A stretch of DNA of 64,000 nucleotides from contig OY970283.1 of NCBI GenBank assembly GCA_963715995.1, positions 1,426,001-1,490,000 of the forward strand, written 5' to 3'. Positions 51,297 to 59,498 of this stretch are shown in pieces. The position numbers and the translations under genes are program-made. The DNA comes from DATBDN01 sp963715995. Its GTDB lineage: Bacteria; Actinomycetota; Thermoleophilia; Solirubrobacterales; Thermoleophilaceae. A model generated the notes under the pieces. That model ran no database searches. It was not told the origin of the DNA and saw only the letters and a program-made list of their open reading frames with translations. Within the stretch, counting starts at the first letter, position 1, and each line of letters begins with the position of its first letter.

Positions 51297-51983
51297 TCAC
51301 AGGTCGCGCTCCGTGACGAGTCCGGTGGCAAACGCGAGGGCGACGAGTCGTCGACGCTTTTCGAGTTGCGGGAGGGCGTCTATGCCGAAGCGGGTGAACA
51401 GCGCCCGCATGTGGGTCTTCACCGTGCCGACGCTGATGACCAGTTCGGCGGCGATGGCCGGGTTGGTCGTGGGAGAGGCGTCCGTGGCTCCGCCTTTGAA
51501 CGGTCGACACAGCGCGATCAGCACACGCCGTTGTGACTCGGTGACGCCGACAGCCAGCTCACGGTCGTCGGCATGCTGCGTCGTTTCTGCGGCCTCGCCG
51601 CCGGGCCGGTGGAAGACGATGGCGGTGTTGCCGATCCTCATGACGTCGGCGTCGATGAGCCGCCGCCGGCCGTTGAGCCGCTCCCCGCGGACAAACGTGC
51701 CGTTGCGCGAGAGCCCGTCGTCGGTCAGGACCCAGTCGCTGCCGACGCGCTCGAGCTGTGCGTGCAGGCGTGACGCCTTGCCGTCTTCGGCAAGGCAGAC
51801 GTCGCATTCGGAGCTGCGGCCGATCGTGACGCGCTCGACATCGTCGGACAGCCCGATGATCCGCTGGTCGCCATCAGCGTCGCGGAACAACAGGAACGGG
51901 ACGCCGCCGCGCTCGGCGGCCAGGCGCTCGCGCAGCTCCTCCGGGGTGGACTGGTGCGCGCCGTCGCGGTGGCCGGCGTTCAC
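51297..51983 (-). CDS. FHA-domain protein fused to a C-terminal HTH (LuxR-like) domain
   Basis: This 228-residue protein probably reads phospho-threonine and acts on DNA. The FHA domain occupies about residues 30-130: 'VTIGRSSECDVCL' (G55, R56, S57), 'SRLHAQLERVG' (S71, R72, H74) and 'LSRNGTFVRGERL' (N94, G95) are the phosphopeptide-binding residues. The last 80 residues look like a helix-turn-helix of the LuxR or response-regulator type ('ITES'-like 'GVTESQRRVLIALCRPF' and 'PAIAAELVISVGTVKTHMRALFTRFG'). The GTG at 51983 is preferred since upstream frame is inside the next gene; its GTG overlaps that gene's stop. It is the last gene of the kinase operon, so it is a likely substrate or effector of the kinase. 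Confidence 0.85.
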   Translation of the reverse strand: MNAGHRDGAHQSTPEELRERLAAERGGVPFLLFRDADGDQRIIGLSDDVERVTIGRSSECDVCLAEDGKASRLHAQLERVGSDWVLTDDGLSRNGTFVRGERLNGRRRLIDADVMRIGNTAIVFHRPGGEAAETTQHADDRELAVGVTESQRRVLIALCRPFKGGATDASPTTNPAIAAELVISVGTVKTHMRALFTRFGIDALPQLEKRRRLVALAFATGLVTERDL

Positions 51984-54232
51984 GGAAGGAAGCGGACCGT
52001 TTGGAGAAGTCGCTCGGGCGTGTCGAGCTCCGCGTTCGACAGGGCGCTCAGCACCGCGGCGACGACCCGGCCGCGGTGTCGCACCAGCCAGAGCCGCTGG
52101 CTGAGCCCACGCTCGGCGTTGTAGCTCGCCATGGCGGTCTCGAAGAGGGGAAGGCATAGACGTTGCCCGCAGAGATCGGATCGCGGCGTGCCCGCACGCA
52201 CATCGAGAGAGACGCCCACGGCCGACTCGCCGCCGATGGTGGTGCGCCGGACCGGTCCGACAGCGAGATGTGGATTGGCACGCAGCGTGCGCAGAACCTG
52301 ACCCACGCTGCGAGGTGGTGCCACTCCACCGCGACGGTCGAACACGTGCGCCGGCACGAAGAGCGTGGCGCCGGTGTCGGCGTTCCGCCGGCGCCCGAAT
52401 TCGAACGCCTCGGGGTCGACGGTCGTCACCCATTCGTCGTCGTCGACGGTGACCGAGACGCGACTGCGGTCGAGGCGCCCGACGTAGGTCCCGCGCCGCA
52501 GCGGGCCGCCGAGGAGCGGGCCGTGGTCCTTCGGCGGCGCGGGGTTGGGTGTCGTGGCCGGCGCGGGCGACGTCGGCAGCACCTTGATGACGCCGTGGTC
52601 GGAGGAGATCCAGAGGGCGCCGGCACCCGCTTGCGGCCAGCCGACCCCGCTGCCGAGTGCGAGTGGACGCCCGGCCTGGCGGCCCGACGCAGCATCGATT
52701 CGATGTAGCTGGGCGGGCGCGGCCGGGTCAGGGGCCCGCAATGTGGTGACCCAGATCGAGTCCCCGAGCGCGGTCGCGGTCGTGGCGAAGCTCAGGCCGC
52801 GGACGATCTCGCCGCGTGGTTCGAGGCTGCGGGCATCCACCTGCAGCAACGCCGCGTTGGGGGAATCAGGGATCCACAGCGTCCCGCCGCGCAGCGCCAT
52901 CTTGAACGTCTGTCCGGCCGGGTGGAACGCATCGACGTGCCCGGTCCCCATGTCGATGCGCGCGAAGCGGCCCTGCGTGTCGGCCAGGTAGGCGATCCGG
53001 CCATCGGGCTCGACATCGAACGATTCCGTACCTGACGCGATCGGGGTCCCGATGCGCCGGAGCGTGGTCGCGTCGAGCCGGACCAGCTTCGTCGGCGGTC
53101 CCGTGATCACCCACAACTCCTGGCCGCCGACGGCCGCCCCGAGGATGAAGGCGCCGAGGTTCTTGCGAGCGGTGACGCGGACGGTCTTCGGGTCCACGCG
53201 CACGACGGTCCGGCTCGTCGCGTCCATGGCGAAGACCGCGCCGGCGCCTGCGCGGACCGTTACGTTGGTGTCGCCCGCCTCGACGGGAGGTGCGAAGCGC
53301 AGGGGCGCACCGACCACGCGATCGGTGGCAGGGTCGACGCGGACGAGCTGGCGATCCTGCCGTCCGACCCATACGCCGCCTGCGCCGACTCCGATCGAGC
53401 GCGCGTCGCCGCCGACATCTATCACCGCGGCGATGCGTGCCGCCGGCGCGTTGGCGGGAGCGCGTTTCGGCGTCTTCTCGCCCGACGAGAGCAGCACCAC
53501 CGCGAGGACGGCGCCAACCGCCGCCGCGACGGCGCCGATCCACACCGGGACCCGCCGGCGGCGTGCCGTTCGCGTGACCGGGAGGGCGCTGCGCGCCGCG
53601 TCGGCGAGAGCGCGAGGGCTCGCGTAGCCATCCGGCTCGGCCGCGCGCTCGACCACCGGTCGCAGCGGCGCCGGAACCGCTGCGGTGACTGCGTCGCGGG
53701 TGCCGGCGCTCGCGGACGCCAGCAAGCGGCCGAGACGCTGAACGGCGCTCTCCGCCGGCGCGCCGTCCCTGTCGAGAAGTGCCTCGACGGCAGAGAATCG
53801 TGCTTCGCCACCGGCAGACGGGATCACCGTCCTCAGCGTTGGGAGCACCCCGTCGACGCCAGCTCGTTCGAGAGCCTCCACCGCCGCGACCATCTGCTCG
53901 ACAATCGCGACGGCGTGCTCGGGCGCGAGCGGCCCGTCGGCCAACCGGTCCTCGAGGCGCGAATTCCCCGCGCCGCCAATCGCCACGATGCGATCCTCGA
54001 CCGTGCGCACCTCGTAGACCGGAAGCAGGTGTCGGTCCTCGATCGCCGCCAGGCGCGTCACCTGGGCCAGGAACCGCTGACCCGCCTCGGAGTCGGCCGG
54101 CGCGTCGGCGACGTACACCGTCACCCGGCGCCCCAGGCCAGTCTGCATCGCGGTGTAGACCGAGCCGCCGCTCGTCGTGTGGTCCAGCGCCTGCACTTGC
54201 AGATCGTGGACCGTTGTCCCGACCTCGAACAC
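51980..54232 (-). CDS. Pseudokinase with transmembrane helix and extracellular beta-propeller
   Basis: This 750-residue protein has an N-terminal domain (about 1-225) that follows the Ser/Thr kinase outline ('GGSVYTAMQTGLGRRVTVYVA', 'FLAQVTRLAAIEDRHLLPVYEV', 'LEDRLADGPLAPEHAVAIVEQMVAAVEAL'). It lacks the HRD and DFG motifs and the usual Val-Ala-x-Lys lysine, so it cannot be a normal kinase. A membrane helix lies at about 228-249 ('WIGAVAAAVGAVLAVVLLSS'). The outer part has about seven 'V-W-V...R-x-D-P-x-T' repeats, typical of YncE/NHL-like propellers ('VGAGGVWVGRQDRQLVRVDPATDRVV'), and then a C-terminal domain from about residue 595. It is sandwiched between the active kinase gene (1-bp gap) and the FHA gene (4-bp overlap). 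Confidence 0.85.
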   Translation of the reverse strand: MFEVGTTVHDLQVQALDHTTSGGSVYTAMQTGLGRRVTVYVADAPADSEAGQRFLAQVTRLAAIEDRHLLPVYEVRTVEDRIVAIGGAGNSRLEDRLADGPLAPEHAVAIVEQMVAAVEALERAGVDGVLPTLRTVIPSAGGEARFSAVEALLDRDGAPAESAVQRLGRLLASASAGTRDAVTAAVPAPLRPVVERAAEPDGYASPRALADAARSALPVTRTARRRRVPVWIGAVAAAVGAVLAVVLLSSGEKTPKRAPANAPAARIAAVIDVGGDARSIGVGAGGVWVGRQDRQLVRVDPATDRVVGAPLRFAPPVEAGDTNVTVRAGAGAVFAMDATSRTVVRVDPKTVRVTARKNLGAFILGAAVGGQELWVITGPPTKLVRLDATTLRRIGTPIASGTESFDVEPDGRIAYLADTQGRFARIDMGTGHVDAFHPAGQTFKMALRGGTLWIPDSPNAALLQVDARSLEPRGEIVRGLSFATTATALGDSIWVTTLRAPDPAAPAQLHRIDAASGRQAGRPLALGSGVGWPQAGAGALWISSDHGVIKVLPTSPAPATTPNPAPPKDHGPLLGGPLRRGTYVGRLDRSRVSVTVDDDEWVTTVDPEAFEFGRRRNADTGATLFVPAHVFDRRGGVAPPRSVGQVLRTLRANPHLAVGPVRRTTIGGESAVGVSLDVRAGTPRSDLCGQRLCLPLFETAMASYNAERGLSQRLWLVRHRGRVVAAVLSALSNAELDTPERLLQTVRFLP

Positions 54233-54233
54233 G

Positions 54234-56153
54234 TCAGCTCGCCGCTGTCAGCCTGCGGATGGTCTGATCGGCGCCGCTCGCGACCCAGACGGCTTCACCG
54301 TCGCTCGTGAGCGCCAGCGGCGGCGCGCCGACGGAAACCGGCGGGTCAAGCGTTCGACCGGTGCGCGCGTCGAGGCGCGTCACCGTGGCGTCGCCCGCAG
54401 CCACCCACAGATTCGGCCCGGCGATTGCGATGTCGAGCAGGTCCTTGCCAAGTGAAACCGGCGCGCCCACGACCTCTCCGCGGTCGGCGTCGATGTGAAG
54501 GAGGGTCCGGCTCGCGGCATCGAGGACCCAGACGTCGGTGGCCGAGACGGCGAGCGCCGACGGGGCACCGCCGATGCGGATCCGCGCGCGGTGCCCGGAG
54601 CGCGGATCGACGCGGTCCACGGCGCCGCTGACCCGGTCGGCGACCCAGACCGATCCCGCTCCGGTGGCGATCGCCTCAGGGTGACGGCCGAGGACGGCGA
54701 AGGAACGCGCTACGCGGTTGGTGCGCAGGTCGATTCTCACCAGTCGGCCGGGACCAAGACGTGGCACCGTGGTCGTCCACACAGCGCCCTCACCGACGGC
54801 GACGCCCGACGCCCCATCAACGAGCTGCACCCGCCCGACTGGGGTCCCTCTTGCCGGGTCGACGCGGGTGACGCCGCCGATACCCTTCGCCGGCAATGCC
54901 GTCCAGATCGACCCTGCACCGGCCGCGAACCCGGAGCGCGGGCCGCCGCCGAGGTCCAGCGCCGCGCGCAGCTCGGTCACCGTTCGCGTGCGCGCGTCAA
55001 CACGGACGAGGGTTCCGCCCATGGCCCTCTGGGTCCAGACGTCGCCGCCAAGGGTGACGATGTCGTCCGGGCGGCTGGGGACGGCTGTCGGGCGTCCCGC
55101 GGCGACGGCTCTCGTCGGGTCCCTCCGCCGTCCACGCCCATCATCGCCGCCCGCGATGATGGCGATCGCAATTGACGCCGCCGCGATGACCGTCCCCGCG
55201 GCGATCCACCGCGGCACGGCGATCCGCGGTCGCCGGCGCCGGGGCGCCTCGGAGGCGGCCGCCGCGCGCGCGAGCGCGCCGGCGCTCGCGTAGCGATCGG
55301 CTGGGTCCTTGGCCATCGCGCGTGCGACGACCTCGTCGAACGCAACAGGCACGGGTGCCAGCGTCGATGGGCGGGGCGCCGTGTCGGACAGGTGCGCGGC
55401 AATGGCCTCGAGTGCCGTGTCGGCGGGATAGGGCGGCTGGCCGGTCAGGCAATGGTGCAGGACGCCGCCGAGGGCGTAGACATCGGTCCGGGCATCGAGG
55501 TCCGCGCCGCGGATCTGCTCGGGCGCTGCATACGCGACTGTTCCCATGAACTGACCGGTCGATGTGAGGGCCGTCAGGCGCTGAGCGGGGACCGTGAGCC
55601 CGAAGTCGGTCACGAACACGTGCCCACCGCCGGCGAGCAGGATGTTGGCGGGCTTGACGTCGCGGTGCACGAGCCCTGCGGCGTGCGCCGCATCCAGGCC
55701 GGCCGCGACCTCGGCGATGACCGCGACCGCCTCGGTGGGCGCAAGCGGCCCATCCTGGGCGATCCGCGCATCGAGGCCCTGTCCATCGACGAAGCGCATC
55801 GCCATGAAGAGACGACCTGCCTCTTCGCCCGCTCGGTAGACCGCAACGACGTTCGGATGATCGAGCGTGGCCATCATGCGCCACTCGCGCTCGAACCGCC
55901 GTCGGAAGCGCTCGTCGCGGGAGAGATGCGCGGCGATCACCTTCAGCGCCACCGAGCGTCCGAGCTCCGGGTCGAGCGCCCTGTACACGTCGCCCATCCC
56001 GCCACTCCCAACGAGCTCAACGACGGTGTATCCGCCCAGATGATCCCCAGGCCGCAGCGCGATCTGCTCCGGGCGGTCCTCAGAGATCGTCGTGTCCGAC
56101 AACGGAGAGCGATCGTAAAGCGCAGGGTCGAGAAAGACCAGACCATGGTCCAC
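54234..56153 (-). CDS. Receptor-type Ser/Thr protein kinase with extracellular beta-propeller
   Basis: This 639-residue PknB-like kinase has an N-terminal catalytic domain with the glycine loop 'VGSGGMGDVYRAL' (about 48-60), Lys71 in 'VALKVIAAH', the catalytic loop H-R-D-V-K-P-A-N at 163-170, D-F-G at 183-185 and the A-P-E site at about 210, all intact. Juxtamembrane basic residues precede a membrane helix at about 313-334, and the outside portion has repeated 'IWTALPAKGIGGVTRVDP...' propeller blades. It should sense an extracellular cue and phosphorylate cytoplasmic targets. It opens an operon with the pseudokinase and the FHA-HTH regulator; the latter is a plausible substrate. Confidence 0.93.
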   Translation of the reverse strand: MDHGLVFLDPALYDRSPLSDTTISEDRPEQIALRPGDHLGGYTVVELVGSGGMGDVYRALDPELGRSVALKVIAAHLSRDERFRRRFEREWRMMATLDHPNVVAVYRAGEEAGRLFMAMRFVDGQGLDARIAQDGPLAPTEAVAVIAEVAAGLDAAHAAGLVHRDVKPANILLAGGGHVFVTDFGLTVPAQRLTALTSTGQFMGTVAYAAPEQIRGADLDARTDVYALGGVLHHCLTGQPPYPADTALEAIAAHLSDTAPRPSTLAPVPVAFDEVVARAMAKDPADRYASAGALARAAAASEAPRRRRPRIAVPRWIAAGTVIAAASIAIAIIAGGDDGRGRRRDPTRAVAAGRPTAVPSRPDDIVTLGGDVWTQRAMGGTLVRVDARTRTVTELRAALDLGGGPRSGFAAGAGSIWTALPAKGIGGVTRVDPARGTPVGRVQLVDGASGVAVGEGAVWTTTVPRLGPGRLVRIDLRTNRVARSFAVLGRHPEAIATGAGSVWVADRVSGAVDRVDPRSGHRARIRIGGAPSALAVSATDVWVLDAASRTLLHIDADRGEVVGAPVSLGKDLLDIAIAGPNLWVAAGDATVTRLDARTGRTLDPPVSVGAPPLALTSDGEAVWVASGADQTIRRLTAAS

Positions 56154-56228
56154 TACCCGCGCGGGGGCAACGCTGGGATCGTGATCAAGCCGACTTCAGG
56201 CACGTAATCACGACGCAAAGGAGCAACG

Positions 56229-56699
56229 ATGCTCGACCATTTCAGGCTCATCCCGGCACACACGATCGCCCTTGCCGGTGTCGTGGCACTCGCCCTCGCG
56301 GGGTCCGCCGATGCCTCCGGACCGAAGACGCTGACGGTCCATCTCCACACCCAGCCGGCGGTCTTCATGCGCGACGGCAAGGTCCTTGCCAAGCAGCCCG
56401 CCGAGCCGAAGCTCGGCGACCTCCTTTTCCAGGTGGCCACCATCTCGAAGGGCGGCAAGAAGATCGGCCGCGAGGACGTGTTCTGCGGGTTCGTGAGCCC
56501 GACGCGTGAGATCTGCACCACCGTCGACGTCCTCCCGGGTGGAACCGTTGTCCACGACGGCGCCTATGACGGCAACCAGCCGGTGTTCCTCGACGCCATC
56601 GTCGGCGGGACCGGCAAGTACGCGGCAGTCCGCGGGAGCGTCAAGGCCCGGTTCACCGGTCTACTGGACGCTGGCCAGGTCTACCACTTCATCTGGTGA
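56229..56699 (+). CDS. Small secreted protein, possible AOC/dirigent-like barrel
   Basis: This 156-residue protein has a signal peptide ('TIALAGVVALALAGSADA', about 14-31). The mature part is beta-rich and ends with 'PVFLDAIVGGTGKYAAVRGSVKARFTG', which matches the 'G-G-T-G-x-Y-x-x-x-R-G' turn of the allene-oxide-cyclase/dirigent barrel fold. Two cysteines lie in 'EDVFCGFVSPTREICTTVD'. It is divergent from the kinase operon with a 75-bp gap, so the two promoters are close and possibly co-regulated. The function is unknown. Confidence 0.7.
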   Translation: MLDHFRLIPAHTIALAGVVALALAGSADASGPKTLTVHLHTQPAVFMRDGKVLAKQPAEPKLGDLLFQVATISKGGKKIGREDVFCGFVSPTREICTTVDVLPGGTVVHDGAYDGNQPVFLDAIVGGTGKYAAVRGSVKARFTGLLDAGQVYHFIW

Positions 56700-56707
56700 C
56701 CACGACG

Positions 56708-57568
56708 CTACGTCTGTGCGTCCAGCGCCAACTCGCTCATGGGCCGCTCACGCAGTTGAGAGGCGGAGTCGGCCGGCGACGCGGGGCCCTGGATGTCCCG
56801 GCGCGCCTTCGCCGTGTACGCGACGAAGCCGGCGAACACGATCAGCCCAATCACGCTGACAAGGCCGTCGCCCAGGCCGAGTCCACTCTTCGCTGAGGAC
56901 TTGCCAAACCAGTCCGCCATCGAAGCGCCGAGTGGGCGCGTCACGACGTATGCCGCCCAGAACGCGAGCACCGCGTTCAGGCCGAACCATCGCCAGCCGA
57001 CGAATGGCACCGCGATCGCGGCGGCGAAAAGGGCTACCGAGCCCAAGAACCCGAGGTTGAGCGTGAACGCCGTCATGTCACCGGCAGCCGTGCCGAGTGC
57101 GAACGTCGCGAGTACCGCCAGCCAGTAGAAGAGCTCGCGTCGCTTCGTCGTGATGCTGTGAATGTCGAGCGTTCCCTCGACCCGGTGCCAGACGAAGAAG
57201 ATCACGGCGACGCCGATCGCGCACATGGTCGTGCTGACGGCGTACGGGATGCCGGCACCCTTGTGCATTCCGTCGGCGACCATCGTGCCGAAGACGGCAA
57301 CCATGAGGACCGCGAACCAGTAGTTCCACGCGCGGTACTCGCGTGACCGCAGTTGCAGCCAGAGTGCTAGGGCGATGCCGCCGGTGCCGAGGAGCGCGGC
57401 CAGCGGGATGCTTCGCTGTCCGAGGAAGTCCGACGATGACTCGCCGATACCGGTCGTCAGGATCTTCATCACCCAGAACAGGCCGATGACTTCGGGGACC
57501 TTCGCCGCGATCGGCTCGGCACCGATCGCACCCCAGACACGCTTCAGCATCGGCCGGAAGCTAGGCAT
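56708..57568 (-). CDS. Multi-helix membrane protein, COG4705-like
   Basis: This 286-residue integral membrane protein has about nine hydrophobic segments. Two copies of a similar motif are visible: 'VPEVIGLFWVMKILTTGIGESSSDFL' in the first half and 'YWLAVLATFALGTAAGDMTAF' in the second. These are characteristic of the COG4705 family (repeat of G-E-x-x-x-D and G-T-x-x-G-D). Family function is not known to me. The C-terminal 60 residues are cytoplasmic and hydrophilic. It converges on the small secreted protein gene with a 9-bp gap. Confidence 0.75.
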   Translation of the reverse strand: MPSFRPMLKRVWGAIGAEPIAAKVPEVIGLFWVMKILTTGIGESSSDFLGQRSIPLAALLGTGGIALALWLQLRSREYRAWNYWFAVLMVAVFGTMVADGMHKGAGIPYAVSTTMCAIGVAVIFFVWHRVEGTLDIHSITTKRRELFYWLAVLATFALGTAAGDMTAFTLNLGFLGSVALFAAAIAVPFVGWRWFGLNAVLAFWAAYVVTRPLGASMADWFGKSSAKSGLGLGDGLVSVIGLIVFAGFVAYTAKARRDIQGPASPADSASQLRERPMSELALDAQT

Positions 57569-57627
57569 GCTTCCTGAACGGAGCCTGAATCCGCGTGAAG
57601 CCGTGCTCCCGCGGGGCTCAAACCCGA

Positions 57628-57655
57628 CGACGCGCGAGGATTGGGGGGCGCGTCG
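57628..57655. terminator. GC-rich hairpin between minus-strand genes
   Basis: An 8-bp perfect stem (CGACGCGC/GCGCGTCG) has a 12-nt loop. It lies 23 bp after the end of the PepSY gene, in the direction of transcription, so it is likely to end that transcript. No T-tract is seen. Confidence 0.45.
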
Positions 57656-57678
57656 CCGGGATCAAGCGGTCGTCGTTA

Positions 57679-58401
57679 CTAGGCGCTCGTGGTGCTGCCG
57701 TCGGAGCCGGAGTCGTTCGACGCCCCGTCAGTGCTGGAGCCGGTCGAGTCCGGACCATCGCCGTCCCGCCCATGATCGCCGGGGCCGCCGTGGCCCTGGA
57801 TCACGTTGAACGACTTGTCGAGGTGGACCTCGACCTTGCTGCCGTCGGCCTTCGTGACCGTGACCTCATAGCCATCGCCGCCGAAGTCGGTGGTGACAGC
57901 GCCGGCATTGCTGCCAGTGCCAACACTCTTCTCGGCGGCGGCCTGTGCCTTCGCCGCGGCGTCACCAGTCACCGGCTTTTCGGCATCCTCGTGCGCGGCA
58001 CTGCCGTGCTCGGGTCCGCCGAACCCGTGGCGGCCGCGGCCGCCGTGGCCCTGGATCACGTTGAACGACTTGTCGAGGTGGACCTCCACCTTGCTGCCGT
58101 CGGCCTTCGTGACCGTGACCTCATAGCCATCGCCGCCGAAGTCGGTGGTGACAGCGCCGGCATTGCTGCCACTGCCAACACTCTTCTCGGCGGCGGCCTG
58201 TGCCTTCGCCGCGGCGTCACCGGTCACCGGCTTCTCGGCATCCTCGTGCGCGGCACTGCCGTGCCGTGGCCTCGGTGCCGCCTGGGTTGTCGTGCCGCTC
58301 GCAGCCTTCTTTGCGCTCGTCTTACTGGCCGCTCCCGCGAGTGCGGCGCCGCCTAGGGCAAACGCGGCGAGGGCGGCAACCGTCAAAACCGCTTTTTTCA
58401 T
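57679..58401 (-). CDS. Secreted protein with two nearly identical PepSY domains
   Basis: This 240-residue protein begins 'MKKAVLTVAALAAFALGGAALA', a signal peptide, followed by a Lys/Ala/Thr-rich stretch. Two PepSY-type units then follow: 'EDAEKPVTGDAAAKAQAAAEKSVG', 'NAGAVTTDFGGDGYEVTVTKADG' and 'SKVEVHLDKSFNVIQGHGG' occur twice, 85 residues apart, with only a few differences. The tail is Gly/Asp/Ser-rich. PepSY domains inhibit or modulate secreted proteases. The frame is open far upstream to 59127, but the ATG at 58401 fits the signal peptide. The duplication is visible in the DNA as well (57783-58011 and 58038-58266). Confidence 0.85.
   Translation of the reverse strand: MKKAVLTVAALAAFALGGAALAGAASKTSAKKAASGTTTQAAPRPRHGSAAHEDAEKPVTGDAAAKAQAAAEKSVGSGSNAGAVTTDFGGDGYEVTVTKADGSKVEVHLDKSFNVIQGHGGRGRHGFGGPEHGSAAHEDAEKPVTGDAAAKAQAAAEKSVGTGSNAGAVTTDFGGDGYEVTVTKADGSKVEVHLDKSFNVIQGHGGPGDHGRDGDGPDSTGSSTDGASNDSGSDGSTTSA
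57783..58011 (-). repeat. Copy 1 of a 255-bp-period duplication in the PepSY gene
   Basis: About 229 bp are nearly identical to 58038-58266 (offset 255 bp). The differences seen are a few single bases, for example CTCGAC against CTCCAC. The copies are in frame and preserve the coding sequence. Confidence 0.85.
58038..58266 (-). repeat. Copy 2 of a 255-bp-period duplication in the PepSY gene
   Basis: This is the upstream (N-terminal) copy in reading direction; see copy 1. Such high nucleotide identity, including third codon positions, implies a recent tandem duplication or ongoing gene conversion. Confidence 0.85.
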
Positions 58402-58595
58402 GTGATCGAACAACTGGCGTCTCCTTAGGTGAGATCGTGGGTGCTGCTGTACGGGTGAGCCTCTTGCGCGCCGGTGAGAAAACCGTCGGAGAAAGCTGAG
58501 AACACGCCGATAATCCGCTACCGCAACGAAGAAGGCGAAGCGCCGGCAGCGCTGCGACCCGCTCCCGTGGGCGCGTGTGGAGCGGCCCGCGCCCC

Positions 58596-58643
58596 CGCCC
58601 GTGCGCGTGCGCGTGCGCGTACGGTGGAACACGGAAGTTCCAC
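58596..58643 (+). promoter_or_regulatory. Alternating purine-pyrimidine tract and GTGGAAC inverted repeat upstream of 58664
   Basis: A run of GTGCGC-type alternation (about 58598-58622) is followed by GTGGAAC-N6-GTTCCAC (58624-58643), a perfect 7-bp inverted repeat 21 bp before the ATG. The first may favour Z-DNA, and the second looks like an operator or a hairpin near the ribosome site. Function is not known. Confidence 0.4.
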
Positions 58644-58663
58644 AATCTGCCGGGAGGCAAGGA

Positions 58664-59461
58664 ATGCCATCTCCATTCACCAGCGTGTCGCGCAAGCGAT
58701 CGCGCCTGGGCCAGTCGCGTCGCCTCAAGACGGTCGCCGCGCTTGCCGTGGTCGCGCTGTTCGCCACCGTCGTGCCCGCGGTCGCCGCCCCGCACGCGTT
58801 CTCCTCGTCACTGTCGCCGATCGCCATCGCGAAGAAGGCGCTGAAGCTCGCAACGGGCGCCAACAAGACTGCGAAGAGCGCGAACAAGACCGCGAAGAGC
58901 GCGGACAAGACGGCAAAGACGGCGCTCGCGACGGCAAAGCAGGGACCGGCGGACAACAGCGTGACGACGAACAAGATCGCTGATGCGAACGTGACCGGCG
59001 CGGACCTGGCGGCAGGCGCGGTCGGGCCGGGGAAGATCGCCCCGGGCACGATCGGCAGCGACGACATCGCTGCGAACGCGATCGGGCCGGGCAAGGTCGC
59101 CGCCGGCGCGATCCAGGCCGCCGACATCGGTGACGGTCAGGTCCCCGGCATCAAGATCACCGATGGCTCGGTAACGACGGCCGATCTCTCGGGGGCGGAC
59201 ATCACCGAGACGATTCACGCCGACGCCGGCGCGGTCCCCTCGCACAGCTGCGTGACGACCGTCGTCGACATGGCCGGGGCACGGGTCGGCGATGCCGCCT
59301 TCCTGACCTTCGTCGGCACCACCCCGGTGCCGCCGGGGCTGACGTTCGAGCTCCTCAAGGTCTCGAACCCCGATTCGGGGACGCTCAGATTGTGCAACCC
59401 GACGAGCGTCGCCTCCACGGCGTTCTCCGACGTCGGCGTGCGCATCATCGCGTTGCATTGA
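58664..59461 (+). CDS. Secreted repeat protein (short GxI/AxV repeats)
   Basis: This 265-residue protein has a signal peptide ('LKTVAALAVVALFATVVPAVAA', about 21-42). A Lys/Ala/Thr heptad-like stretch with 'NKTAKSANKTAKSADKTAKTA' follows. Then comes a region of regular 10-residue units such as 'IADANVTGADLAAGAVGPGK', 'IAPGTIGSDDIAANAIGPGK' and 'VAAGAIQAADIGDG', which probably fold as a small beta-helix. A C-terminal domain with two Cys ends the protein. The repeats are of the same style as 'NSVTGAKVKNGSLTAADL' in the protein at 50560. The ATG at 58664 (ribosome site GGGAGG) is preferred over an in-frame ATG upstream at 58577. It ends about 38 bp before the SpoIIE gene. Confidence 0.75.
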   Translation: MPSPFTSVSRKRSRLGQSRRLKTVAALAVVALFATVVPAVAAPHAFSSSLSPIAIAKKALKLATGANKTAKSANKTAKSADKTAKTALATAKQGPADNSVTTNKIADANVTGADLAAGAVGPGKIAPGTIGSDDIAANAIGPGKVAAGAIQAADIGDGQVPGIKITDGSVTTADLSGADITETIHADAGAVPSHSCVTTVVDMAGARVGDAAFLTFVGTTPVPPGLTFELLKVSNPDSGTLRLCNPTSVASTAFSDVGVRIIALH

Positions 59462-59498
59462 GCGGGTAGCGACCTGAAATCGAGCAGCCGCGCGCTGA

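Noticed and set aside
58402..59127. Minus-strand open frame extending the PepSY gene upstream
   Set aside because: It lies antisense to the secreted repeat protein gene, with low-complexity Ala/Ser/Phe shadow composition; the signal peptide begins at 58401.
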